Assembly (NCBI RefSeq): GCF_049801095.1
Contig: NZ_JBNAGH010000001.1
Span: forward strand, 372,001 to 436,000
Source of the DNA: Dinoroseobacter sp049801095
GTDB lineage: Bacteria > Pseudomonadota > Alphaproteobacteria > Rhodobacterales > Rhodobacteraceae
Direction: 5' to 3'
DNA: 64,000 nucleotides
Part shown: positions 56,821 through 64,000 of the stretch, piece after piece
How the letters are laid out: each line of letters opens with the position of its first letter
How positions within the stretch are numbered: position 1 is the first letter of the stretch
Notes under the pieces: generated by a model
Seen by the model: the letters and a program-made list of their open reading frames with translations, nothing else
Told to the model about the DNA's origin: nothing
Databases searched by the model: none
Program-made: the position numbers and the translations under genes

Positions 56821-58392
56821 TCAGGCGCGATAGGCCGGGAGCGGCGCGCGGTCTTGCAGCTCGATCATGCGGCGCAGCATGGTCTCGGTGAGAGCGGCGC
56901 GTGCCGCCTGAGCCTCGGGCGCGGCAAAGAGATTGCTCAGCTCGTGGGGGTCCTGCCGCAAGTCATACATCTCGCCCCAGTCTTCGCCCTGGCGCAGGGA
57001 CATGCGGTGACTGTCGGTCACGATGGTGCGGACCCGTTGCGGGCGGTCAAACCCGGTCATGACGCGCTGGCTGTCTTCCTCGACGATGATGGCCTCGGGC
57101 GGAGGTGACGCGAAGAGGTCGCGCCCCTGAAGCCCGTTGAAGGGCTGGATCCCGGCGCGCGCGAGGATGGTGGCGGAGATGTCAATCGAAGACCCGAGCC
57201 CCGCATCGCAAACCGCCTCTGCCGGGCGGGCGGGATCGTGCCAGATGAACGGGACCCGAATGATGCCCTGGTAATGCAGCAGAAGCTTCAGCATCAGCCC
57301 GTGATCGCCCATGTAATCACCATGGTCGGAGGTGAAGATCACCACCGTATCCTCGGCCAGCCCCAGCGCCTCGAGCCGTTTCAGAACCCGTCCGATCGCG
57401 TCATCGATCATCGTGATCATGCCATAGGTCAGCGCGATGATCGCCCGTGCCTCTTCCTCGGTCACCGCGAAAGGGTTCTGGTTGTCGCGCGGATCCGTGC
57501 CCTGGCTCAGGGCCGCTTGCATCGCCTTGATCGGCGGCAGATCCCCTTTGCCAAAGGAGGCCGGCAGCTCGATCTCCCCCGGGTCGTACATGTCCCAATA
57601 GCGACCCGGCGGGGTGAAGGGGTGGTGCGGATCCGGAAAGGACATCTGGAGGAAAAACGGCGCCTCGGACTTGGCCTGCTCGGCAAGCCAGGCCTCGCTG
57701 CGATCCGCGATCCAGTTCGTGGAATAGAGCTCCTCGGGCACCGCCGTGCGCCAGGCTTGCGGCGCATCGATGCGATTGTCCGGCAGGGCGTTGTCCGGTC
57801 CCACAAGCGTGTCGAACTCCGCCCGCGCGTCCCGCGCCCAGAGCAGATAGTCGCCCGAGGCCTGATCCCCGTGATCGGCGGCCACCTCCACATGGGAGAA
57901 CCCGTAGAAATCCCCATCCAGGCGATCCGCCAGCGGTGTGTCCCATTGAGGCGCCACTTCCAGATCGTAATCCGGCGAGTGGCGGTTGTTCTTGTAGGCG
58001 TCCTGAAGATGGGCCGAGGGGGCGCGGAGCCCCTCCCTGGCTTCGAACTTGTTGGTGGCAGGCAGGCCGGTAAAGCTCTGCAGATGCGACTTGCCGATCA
58101 GGCCCGTGGCATAGCCCGCGTCGCGCAAGAGCTCGACAAAGGTGGTGTGATCCTTCGACAGCGGGATCCCGTTATGGCGCGCCCCATGGACCGAGCACAT
58201 CCGCCCGGTCATGATCGAGGCGCGGTTCGGCATGCAGATCGGGTTGGCCACATAGAACCGGTCCCAGCGGGTGCCCCGGGTCGCGAGCCCGTCGATATGC
58301 GGGGTCTGCACCACCGTGTTGCCATAGCATCCCAGATGATCCGCGCGATGCTGATCGGTGATGATGAAGAGGAAGTTTGGACGCTTGGTCAT
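56821..58392 (-). CDS. Sulfatase/phosphonate monoester hydrolase-type enzyme (alkaline phosphatase superfamily)
   Basis: 523 residues, no signal peptide, so cytoplasmic. The formylglycine site C-x-P-x-R is C53-M-P-N-R57 (NPICMPNRASIMTGR), needing a maturase not seen here. Metal ligands: D13 (IITDQHR), and SDHGDYMGDHG. Late segments MYDLRQDPHELSNLF and the general layout fit arylsulfatases and phosphonate monoester hydrolases. It overlaps the TRAP permease gene by 4 bases, so it probably hydrolyses the compound that the TAXI-TRAP system imports. Sulfate ester versus phosphonate ester cannot be decided. Confidence 0.87.
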   Translation of the reverse strand: MTKRPNFLFIITDQHRADHLGCYGNTVVQTPHIDGLATRGTRWDRFYVANPICMPNRASIMTGRMCSVHGARHNGIPLSKDHTTFVELLRDAGYATGLIGKSHLQSFTGLPATNKFEAREGLRAPSAHLQDAYKNNRHSPDYDLEVAPQWDTPLADRLDGDFYGFSHVEVAADHGDQASGDYLLWARDARAEFDTLVGPDNALPDNRIDAPQAWRTAVPEELYSTNWIADRSEAWLAEQAKSEAPFFLQMSFPDPHHPFTPPGRYWDMYDPGEIELPASFGKGDLPPIKAMQAALSQGTDPRDNQNPFAVTEEEARAIIALTYGMITMIDDAIGRVLKRLEALGLAEDTVVIFTSDHGDYMGDHGLMLKLLLHYQGIIRVPFIWHDPARPAEAVCDAGLGSSIDISATILARAGIQPFNGLQGRDLFASPPPEAIIVEEDSQRVMTGFDRPQRVRTIVTDSHRMSLRQGEDWGEMYDLRQDPHELSNLFAAPEAQAARAALTETMLRRMIELQDRAPLPAYRA

Positions 58393-60311
58393 GACGCTCT
58401 CCCGGTGGACAGATCCGCGCTGCGACCCGCGCGCAGATCGATGGCGATCAGAGCGATTCCTATGGCGACCGCCGGCAGGTGAATAAGCGGATCTGTCGCA
58501 AGACAGGCAAAGGACGCCACAAAGCGCAATCCGATCTCCGGCACGCTCAGCTTGCGCCGGTCAAAGCCCGATAGCGCCGAGGAGAAGAGCCAGATGCAGA
58601 AGCAGGTCCGCGCCACGATCCAGATGAACGGGAAGAGGCTGAACTCCTCGATGATGAGGATCGTCGGGTAGAAGGCGAAGATGAAGGGGATGATGAACTT
58701 CGCCATCCCCAGCCGGAAAGACATGAAGGCGGTCATCAGCGGGTTTGCCCCGGCAATGGGGGCGGCCGCATAGGCCGCGATGGCCACGGGCGGGGTCAGC
58801 GAGGACGCCACCCCGTAGTAAAAGACGAACATATGCGCCGTCAGCATGGACACGCCCAGCGCCTGGATCGCAGGCCCCATCACGAGAATAATGATCAGAT
58901 AGGCCGGCAGGGTCGGCATCCCCATGCCCAGCACCAGCGCGCCCAGCATCGCCACCAGCAGGGCGGAGAAGAGGCTCTCCCCCCGGATCTCGGCGATGAC
59001 ATTGGCCAGCTTGAGCCCAAGGCCCGTGGAATCGAGCGAGCCCACCAGAATGCCGATCGCGGCGATGGCGATGAGCAGGGTCGCACCGGATTCCGCCCCT
59101 TTGAGGAAGGACCGCCAGACCCGCATCGGATCGCGCCGCACATCCGGGTTGATCACCGACAAAGCCAGCAGGACCACCACCGCATAGAAGCCCGCCGCAG
59201 AGGTCGAGAGCCCCATCAGGAGCGAGCCGATCACCACCGCAATCGGCCCGGCAAAGAGCACAGAGTTGATGTAATCGGTTCGGGTGATGCGGTCGTCGAT
59301 GGTCAGAGGCTGCACCTCGATCCCTTGACGCCGCGCCTCGACCGTCACGGCCGAAAACAGGCTGAAATAGTAAAACAGAGCAGGCAGCAGAGCCGCCACG
59401 ATGATGTTCAGGTAGCCCACCCCCGTGAGATCCGCCATCACCAGCGCCGCCGCTCCCATGATCGGCGGCATGATCTGCCCGCCGGACGAGGCCGTGGCCT
59501 CAATCCCTGCCGCAAAGGTCGGCGAGAAGCCGCGCTTCTTGATCATCGGGATGGTGAAGGTCCCGGTGCCCACGATATTGGCGACAGTGGAGCCGGACAT
59601 GGTGCCGAACATCGACGAGGCCAGGATCGCCGCATGGGCCGGGCCGCCCCGCGTGCGGCGCGTGGCGAGAAAGGCGAATTTCAGCAGGGTATCCCCGGCC
59701 CCGGTCCCTTCAAGCAGGACCCCGAAGATGATGAAGATGAACACCGTGCTCAGCACGATATTGGTGATCGACCCGAAAACGCCCTTGTTGGTGTTGTACC
59801 ACAGGGCTTCAGCGACCTCTTTGAGCGAAAAGCCCGCATGGGACAGGATCCCCGGGAGGTCCTGCCCAAAGAGCAGATAGAGCACCCCGAACGCCCCCAC
59901 GGCGAAGAGCCCCCAGCCCCAGAGACGCCGGCAAAGCTCAAGAAACACGATCAGCCCTGCCAGCGCGGGCCAGGCATCGCGCGTCGTCACATCATAAAGC
60001 GCGGTCTCCATCTCGGTCTGCACGAAGTGGAAGGACCAGATCGACCAGAGCCCCGCGATGAGAAGGCCCATATCCACAGCCAGATGCAGCGGTGTCAGCG
60101 GCTTGCCACTGGCGATCCGTCGGTTCTGAGACACGGTGATCCCGACCAAGAGGGCCAGGGCGAAGCCGGCAGCCCGATGCAGTTTCGGCTCGATCAGGCC
60201 AATGCCCGAGCTGTAGATCGTGATCACGCCAAGGGCGAGGCAGGACAGCATAGCCGCGATCGCGAACACGCGGATCGGGACGCTGGCGGTGGGGGCAGCA
60301 TCATCGGTCAT
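58389..60311 (-). CDS. TAXI-type TRAP transporter fused 4TM/12TM permease
   Basis: 640 residues with about 16-18 membrane helices. The small (DctQ-like) part lies in the first 170 residues and the large DctM part after it, the fused form usual for TAXI-TRAP systems. Motifs: FGTMSGSTVANIVGTGTFTIPMIKKRGF, ATASSGGQIMPPIMGAAALVMAD, GALVLGMGMPTLPAYLI and VASSLTPPVAIAAYAAAPIAGANP. Sodium- or proton-driven uptake with the TAXI binding protein encoded 69 bases upstream. The stop overlaps the sulfatase start. Confidence 0.94.
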   Translation of the reverse strand: MTDDAAPTASVPIRVFAIAAMLSCLALGVITIYSSGIGLIEPKLHRAAGFALALLVGITVSQNRRIASGKPLTPLHLAVDMGLLIAGLWSIWSFHFVQTEMETALYDVTTRDAWPALAGLIVFLELCRRLWGWGLFAVGAFGVLYLLFGQDLPGILSHAGFSLKEVAEALWYNTNKGVFGSITNIVLSTVFIFIIFGVLLEGTGAGDTLLKFAFLATRRTRGGPAHAAILASSMFGTMSGSTVANIVGTGTFTIPMIKKRGFSPTFAAGIEATASSGGQIMPPIMGAAALVMADLTGVGYLNIIVAALLPALFYYFSLFSAVTVEARRQGIEVQPLTIDDRITRTDYINSVLFAGPIAVVIGSLLMGLSTSAAGFYAVVVLLALSVINPDVRRDPMRVWRSFLKGAESGATLLIAIAAIGILVGSLDSTGLGLKLANVIAEIRGESLFSALLVAMLGALVLGMGMPTLPAYLIIILVMGPAIQALGVSMLTAHMFVFYYGVASSLTPPVAIAAYAAAPIAGANPLMTAFMSFRLGMAKFIIPFIFAFYPTILIIEEFSLFPFIWIVARTCFCIWLFSSALSGFDRRKLSVPEIGLRFVASFACLATDPLIHLPAVAIGIALIAIDLRAGRSADLSTGRAS

Positions 60312-60380
60312 GATGGGGGCTTTCCTTGGGATGCAGGGCAGCAGAGGCGCGCGGTCGCGCCCCTGCGGGACGAGATGCGC

Positions 60381-61391
60381 TTAGGAACCGGGTCGCAGGG
60401 CGTCCGGGATCGCGATCCCTGCTTCGTCATAGTAGCGCACCGCGCCGGGATGCAGCGGCACATTGACCGAGGTGAAGGCGGTCTCGGGCGTCACATCCTT
60501 GAGGAAAAACGCGGTCGCATGCACCTCCGAGAGGTTCTCCCAGAAGGCCTTCGTGGCCTGATAGACCACATCCTCGGAGACCTCCGCATTGGTGCCGATG
60601 AACTGCGTAAAGCCGAGCGCGGTGATGTCGCCGCCGGTCAGCTGTCCCTTATAGACATCACCGGAGAAGGACATCATCCCCCGCCCGGGACGCCCGAAGA
60701 GCCCCTGCATCTCTTCACTGGCGATCTTGTCCTCCGGGATCGAGAGGATGCGGAATTCGCCCGACAGACCGAAGCGCTCGATATTGGCCGAGCCGATCTC
60801 GGCGGGGCGCACCATCATGTCGATCTTGCCATCGGCCAGGGCGGCATAGCCCTCGCCCCAGCCAAGGCGCACCGCCTTGTAATCCTCGCCCGCCACATAG
60901 CCGGTGATGATCTTGATCAGCGCCTCGGACGTGGCCGAGGCCGATCCGGCGGGCGGGCCAGTGAAAACCGTCTTGCCCTTGATATCGCTCCAATCCTCGA
61001 TCCCCGACCCGGCGAGCGTCACCGGGTGATAGGCTCCGGCCTTGAACCCCAGAATGGCGCGGATGTTCTTGGCCAGCTCCGGCGCGCCCGCAACCTTCTC
61101 ATACATCCGTTTCTGCCCGGCCATCAGGTTGACCAGCGAGGGCACGGTCGAGAAGAACGCGATCTCGCCCTTGGCACCCTTGAGCATGGATTTCGTGAGC
61201 GTCTGGCCCGCATTCACCTGGATCTCCACATCCGCCTTGCCGGCCTGATTGGTGAAGGCAACGAACATCGTGTGGACCGGGTCGCCAACGCCTGCGGTCT
61301 CTCCCTTGAAGATTTCCGCCGCGCTCAGGTTCGGCAGGGCAAGTGCAACGGACGCGATCGCAGCGACCCGCTTTAGGTTCGTGAAAATCAT
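60381..61391 (-). CDS. TAXI-family TRAP solute-binding protein
   Basis: 336 residues from ATG 61391 (IFTNLKRVAAIASVALALPNLSAAE). Signal peptide with cleavage near 25. TAXI periplasmic receptor: GDPVHTMFVAFTNQAGKADVEIQVNAGQTLTKSMLKGAKGEIAFFSTVPS, FKAGAYHPVTLAGSGIEDWSDIKGKTVFTGPPAGSASATSEALI. The ligand is unknown; the coupled sulfatase suggests an ester or sulfated/phosphonylated compound. Divergent from the LysR gene at 61482. Confidence 0.9.
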   Translation of the reverse strand: MIFTNLKRVAAIASVALALPNLSAAEIFKGETAGVGDPVHTMFVAFTNQAGKADVEIQVNAGQTLTKSMLKGAKGEIAFFSTVPSLVNLMAGQKRMYEKVAGAPELAKNIRAILGFKAGAYHPVTLAGSGIEDWSDIKGKTVFTGPPAGSASATSEALIKIITGYVAGEDYKAVRLGWGEGYAALADGKIDMMVRPAEIGSANIERFGLSGEFRILSIPEDKIASEEMQGLFGRPGRGMMSFSGDVYKGQLTGGDITALGFTQFIGTNAEVSEDVVYQATKAFWENLSEVHATAFFLKDVTPETAFTSVNVPLHPGAVRYYDEAGIAIPDALRPGS

Positions 61392-61468
61392 GACGAAGTC
61401 CTCCCTCTTGTCGCGCAAAGCTTAACAAGGCGATTTCATCAAGTATAATCAGCAATCATCAGGCAAAC

Positions 61469-61483
61469 ATATCGAATTGATAT
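61469..61483. promoter_or_regulatory. Inverted repeat at the start of the LysR gene
   Basis: ATATC-GAATT-GATAT is a perfect inverted repeat that runs into the LysR start codon (ATG 61482). It lies between the divergent LysR and TAXI genes and could be an autoregulatory site. It is AT-rich, so partly chance. Confidence 0.35.
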
Positions 61484-62393
61484 GAAACTCGACACAAGAC
61501 ATCTGGCCCAGCTTTCGGTCATCGTAGAGACCGGATCCTTCCAAAGGGCCGCCGACCGGATCGGGCTGACCCAGCCCGCGCTGAGCCGCAATATGCGCAC
61601 CCTCGAAGAGCGTCTGGGTGCGCCGATCTTCACCCGGGATGGGCGGCGCTCGGTGCCCAATGACCTCGGGCTGAAGCTGGCCCGCAGCGGCCTCGCGATC
61701 CGCGTGGCGGAGGAACAGGCGGGCAATCTCGCCTCCCTCGCGGCGGCGGGCTCCGCCGGGCAGTTGCGGATTGGCGCGCCGCCCATCGTCTGCGGACGGT
61801 TTCTGACCGAGATCCTGTCGCGCTTCATCGTGGAGAACCCCAATTGCGTCGTCGAGCTGCGGACCGGCCTTGTCCACGAGCTTCGCAGCATGCTGGAGCG
61901 GGGCCAGATCGACGTGGTCTTCGGCCCCCAGAGCGCGGCGGACCCGGCCTCCGGGTTGGATTTCGTACCGCTGATTGACGACTACGTGGCGATCATCTGC
62001 CGGGCCGGACACCCCTTGACCCGCACGCGGGCGATCATGGCCTCGGACCTCATGGAGCAGCGCTGGCTCGCCCATTCCCGAGGCAGCCTGCTGCGCCAGC
62101 AGACCGAGGCCGCAATGATCGCCTCCGGCATCCATCACATGCAGATCGTCTGCGAAACGGATTCGATCCGCTCGGCCCTGGAGATCGTCGCCTCCTCGGA
62201 CCTGATCTCGACCATGCCCATCGCCACAACCGGCCCCTATCTGGAGGACAGGCTCGTCTTTCTGGATTTCGAGCATCCCCAGTTTCACCGCCCCCTCGGT
62301 GCGATCCAGCTGTCAAACACGCCGCCAAACCCGGTCGTCGCGAGCTTTCTGGCGGATCTGGTGGCCCATACGGGCGGGATACAGCCTCTCTGA
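61482..62393 (+). CDS. LysR-family transcriptional regulator
   Basis: 303 residues. N-terminal helix-turn-helix (LAQLSVIVETGSFQRAADRIGLTQPALSRNMRTLEERLGAPIFTRDGR) and C-terminal effector-binding domain. Standard length. Divergent from the TAXI binding-protein gene across 90 bases, so it is the likely regulator of the TAXI-TRAP-sulfatase operon. Confidence 0.93.
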   Translation: MKLDTRHLAQLSVIVETGSFQRAADRIGLTQPALSRNMRTLEERLGAPIFTRDGRRSVPNDLGLKLARSGLAIRVAEEQAGNLASLAAAGSAGQLRIGAPPIVCGRFLTEILSRFIVENPNCVVELRTGLVHELRSMLERGQIDVVFGPQSAADPASGLDFVPLIDDYVAIICRAGHPLTRTRAIMASDLMEQRWLAHSRGSLLRQQTEAAMIASGIHHMQIVCETDSIRSALEIVASSDLISTMPIATTGPYLEDRLVFLDFEHPQFHRPLGAIQLSNTPPNPVVASFLADLVAHTGGIQPL

Positions 62394-62450
62394 TCGGACT
62401 GTTGGCGAAACCGTGCTATCTGCCGGAGGACGCGGAAGAGGGGGCGCAGT

Positions 62451-62855
62451 ATGATCGAGTATCGGACAGGGATCCGCCCTGATCGCGCGCAGGTGGTCGC
62501 CCTATATGCGGCCAATGGCTGGAGCTCGGCGGAGGATCCCGATCGGTTGATGGCCGCCCTGCGCGGGTCCGATCACCTGATCTGCGCCTTTGACGGCGAC
62601 CGTTTGGTCGGTCTGGCAAACGCGATCTCTGACGGTAGCCTCGTGGTCTATTACCCACATCTTCTTGTGCATCTGGACGCTCAGGGCCGGGGCATTGGTC
62701 GGGGCCTGATGGCGCGGATGGCGGAGAAGTACAGTGGCTTTCATCAGCAGGTGCTTCTGGCCGTCACCGACGCCGCGCCGTTCTATGAGCGCGTGGGGTT
62801 TCGCAAAACCGATGCCGTGGTGCCCATGTGGATCTATGAGGGCACCGACCACTAG
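62451..62855 (+). CDS. GNAT N-acetyltransferase
   Basis: 134 residues. GNAT fold with the acetyl-CoA loop QGRGIGRGLMARM near residue 78 and the late FYERVGFRK. Preceded by GAAGAGGGGG. Related small GNATs are general detoxifying acetyltransferases; substrate unknown. It stands between LysR and the MarR-GNAT gene on the same strand with gaps of 57 and 109 bases. Confidence 0.86.
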   Translation: MIEYRTGIRPDRAQVVALYAANGWSSAEDPDRLMAALRGSDHLICAFDGDRLVGLANAISDGSLVVYYPHLLVHLDAQGRGIGRGLMARMAEKYSGFHQQVLLAVTDAAPFYERVGFRKTDAVVPMWIYEGTDH

Positions 62856-62946
62856 GGCACGGCGCTTGCCTGCGCCGCCGCTGCGCCGGACATGCCCCTG
62901 TGCTTCCCGCGCAAGCCGCGAGAAAACTCTTGCGCGACCCTATTAG

Positions 62947-62960
62947 CTGACTAAAGTCAG
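62947..62960. promoter_or_regulatory. Palindrome just upstream of the MarR-GNAT gene
   Basis: CTGACT-AA-AGTCAG is a perfect 14-base inverted repeat 4 bases before ATG 62965, flanked by TTAG and ATAA. MarR proteins bind palindromes of about this size, often at their own promoter, so autorepression is the simplest reading. Translation initiation would also be affected. Confidence 0.5.
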
Positions 62961-62964
62961 ATAA

Positions 62965-63840
62965 ATGCAGCAAGATGACATCACACGTATTCGAAACTTC
63001 GGACGCTCCGTCGCGGTGGAGGTGGGCGCGCTCGAGGATTCCTTTCTCAACAGGGGGCGCCCCCTGGGCTCGGCCCGGGTCCTCAACGCCATCGGGCTTG
63101 GCTATGAAAACGTCTCGGACCTGCGCGCCAAGCTGAAGCTGGACACGGGCCTGCTCAGCCGATTGCTGCGCGGGCTCGAGGGCGAAGGGTTGATCAAGAC
63201 CAAGCCCAACCCGGAGGACCGTCGCAGCCGGATCTCGACCCTGACGGCAAAGGGCAAGGCCGAGTTCGACATCTATGAGACCCTCTCGGATGAGCGGGCC
63301 GCCGCGATCCTCGCCCGCCACAAAGAAGCACGGCGACTGCTTGATGCCATGGATGTGGTCACGATCACACTGTCGCGCGACGAGATCGTCTTTGAGGAGG
63401 CGGATTATGCCTCCGAGATCGCCACAAGATGTCTGGAGGCCTTCGCCGCCGAGCTGAGCAAGCGGCTGAACCTGGAGTTCGATCTGGAAAACTCCGGCGT
63501 GCCCGAGCTGTCCCAGATGCGCCCGCCCCATGGCACTTTCGTGGTGGCGCGGCTGGGCGACATGCCTATCGGCTGCGTGGGGATCAAGGGCAAGGGGGGC
63601 CCCATTGCTGAAATCAAGCGAATGTGGATCGCCCCCGCCGGGCGCGGGCTGGGCCTTGCACGTCGCCTGATGACCACCGCCGAGGAGGCGGCCCGCGCCA
63701 TGGGGATCCAGACGCTCCGCCTCGACACCAACAGCACCCTCTTTGAGGCCGCAGCCCTCTATCGCGACATGGGATGGCACGAGATCCCGCGGTTCAATGA
63801 CGATCCCTACCCGGACCTCTTCTTCGAGAAGCACCTGTAA
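62965..63840 (+). CDS. MarR-type regulator fused to GNAT acetyltransferase
   Basis: 291 residues. About 1-135 is a MarR winged helix (ARVLNAIGLGYENVSDLRAKLKLDTGLLSRLLRGLEGEGLIKTKPNPEDRRSRISTLTAKG), and about 150-290 is a GNAT domain with the acetyl-CoA loop PAGRGLGLARRLMTTAEE and a late ALYRDMGWHEI. This fusion is a known architecture in proteobacteria. It may acetylate the compound it senses or a protein target. No clear target gene other than itself is visible. Confidence 0.92.
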   Translation: MQQDDITRIRNFGRSVAVEVGALEDSFLNRGRPLGSARVLNAIGLGYENVSDLRAKLKLDTGLLSRLLRGLEGEGLIKTKPNPEDRRSRISTLTAKGKAEFDIYETLSDERAAAILARHKEARRLLDAMDVVTITLSRDEIVFEEADYASEIATRCLEAFAAELSKRLNLEFDLENSGVPELSQMRPPHGTFVVARLGDMPIGCVGIKGKGGPIAEIKRMWIAPAGRGLGLARRLMTTAEEAARAMGIQTLRLDTNSTLFEAAALYRDMGWHEIPRFNDDPYPDLFFEKHL

Positions 63841-63876
63841 GGCCGCCCGTCCCTCCCTATTGCAAAAGGACCTGCC

Positions 63877-64000
63877 ATGATCCTCGACCATGACGGCATC
63901 TCGCCCCGCGTGCATCCAAGCGCCCGCATTGCCCCGAACGCGGTGATCAGCGGCGATGTGGAGATCGGCGCGCAATGCTCCATCGGTTTCGGCGCGGTTC
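63877..64000 (+). CDS. Gamma-carbonic anhydrase-like hexapeptide protein, N-terminal part (cut by window edge)
   Basis: ATG 63877 follows AAAAGGA by 6 bases and the frame stays open to the edge (41 codons visible). The residues HPSARIAPNAVISGDVEIGA and CSIGFGAV show the left-handed beta-helix start of gamma-class carbonic anhydrase/YrdA-like proteins. The metal histidines lie beyond the edge, so enzyme activity cannot be judged. Confidence 0.72.
   Translation, partial: MILDHDGISPRVHPSARIAPNAVISGDVEIGAQCSIGFGAV

Noticed and set aside
58833..61376. An 847-codon open frame on the + strand opposite the TRAP and TAXI genes
   Set aside because: Antisense shadow: Arg-, His- and Gly-rich composition without a recognisable fold, while the opposite strand encodes clear transporter proteins.

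Overview
The window is dense, GC-rich DNA with short gaps, many 1-4 base stop/start overlaps and several GTG or TTG starts. Gene content (a C-P lyase phn locus with a DUF1045 protein, a TAXI-type TRAP transporter, hmuSTUV, a MarR-GNAT fusion) suggests an alphaproteobacterium, most likely Rhodobacteraceae; this is inferred from gene content, not from a marker gene. I see no tRNA, rRNA, insertion sequence, phage gene or CRISPR array, and no stretch over 300 bases without a gene.

Layout. 1-1138: end of a GH63-like glycosidase and a D-lyxose isomerase-type cupin. 1117-5254: LysR regulator divergent from a Tat-exported MBL hydrolase, two SnoaL-like proteins and a siderophore-interacting flavoprotein. 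5264-19292: phosphonate locus: phnM with a GNAT gene; a DUF1045 2H phosphoesterase; phnGHI-HAD-phnJKLN; divergent phnF; and transporter operon phnCDEE with an SDR and a hexapeptide transferase. 19498-25033: a small secreted protein, an aldo/keto reductase, a molybdopterin oxidoreductase, an unknown membrane-anchored protein and an FAD/NAD(P) protein.

25161-40029: an alginate-type exopolysaccharide locus. Leftward: algF-, algI-, algJ- and algX-like O-acetylation genes and a phosphomannomutase. Rightward: alg44-like, alg8-like mannuronan synthase, manC/algA, algD, then a large secreted RTX protein. No algE, algK, algG or algL is recognisable inside the locus. 40076-45133: leftward sensory operon running globin, FIST protein, hybrid histidine kinase with a full LOV photoreceptor signature, NarL-type response regulator. 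It converges on the RTX gene. CTATCC-type motifs recur upstream of manC, algD and in the divergent region between the globin operon and a Sel1-repeat gene, so the sensory and polymer genes may share regulation.

45326-50975: Sel1-repeat exported protein, then heme uptake (a candidate 35-residue peptide, a Cys-rich unknown protein, hmuSTUV). 51003-53527: Lrp/AsnC regulator, PhzF isomerase, SnoaL-like protein, LysE exporter. 53565-56792: homogentisate degradation (hmgA, maiA, fahA). 56821-62393: CxPxR sulfatase, TAXI-TRAP transporter and divergent LysR. 62451-64000: GNAT, MarR-GNAT fusion with a palindrome at its start, and the beginning of a gamma-carbonic anhydrase-like gene.

Most interesting: the alginate-type locus with a degenerate PilZ region in its Alg44 homologue, next to an operon that may combine blue-light (LOV) and nitric oxide/heme (FIST, globin) sensing.
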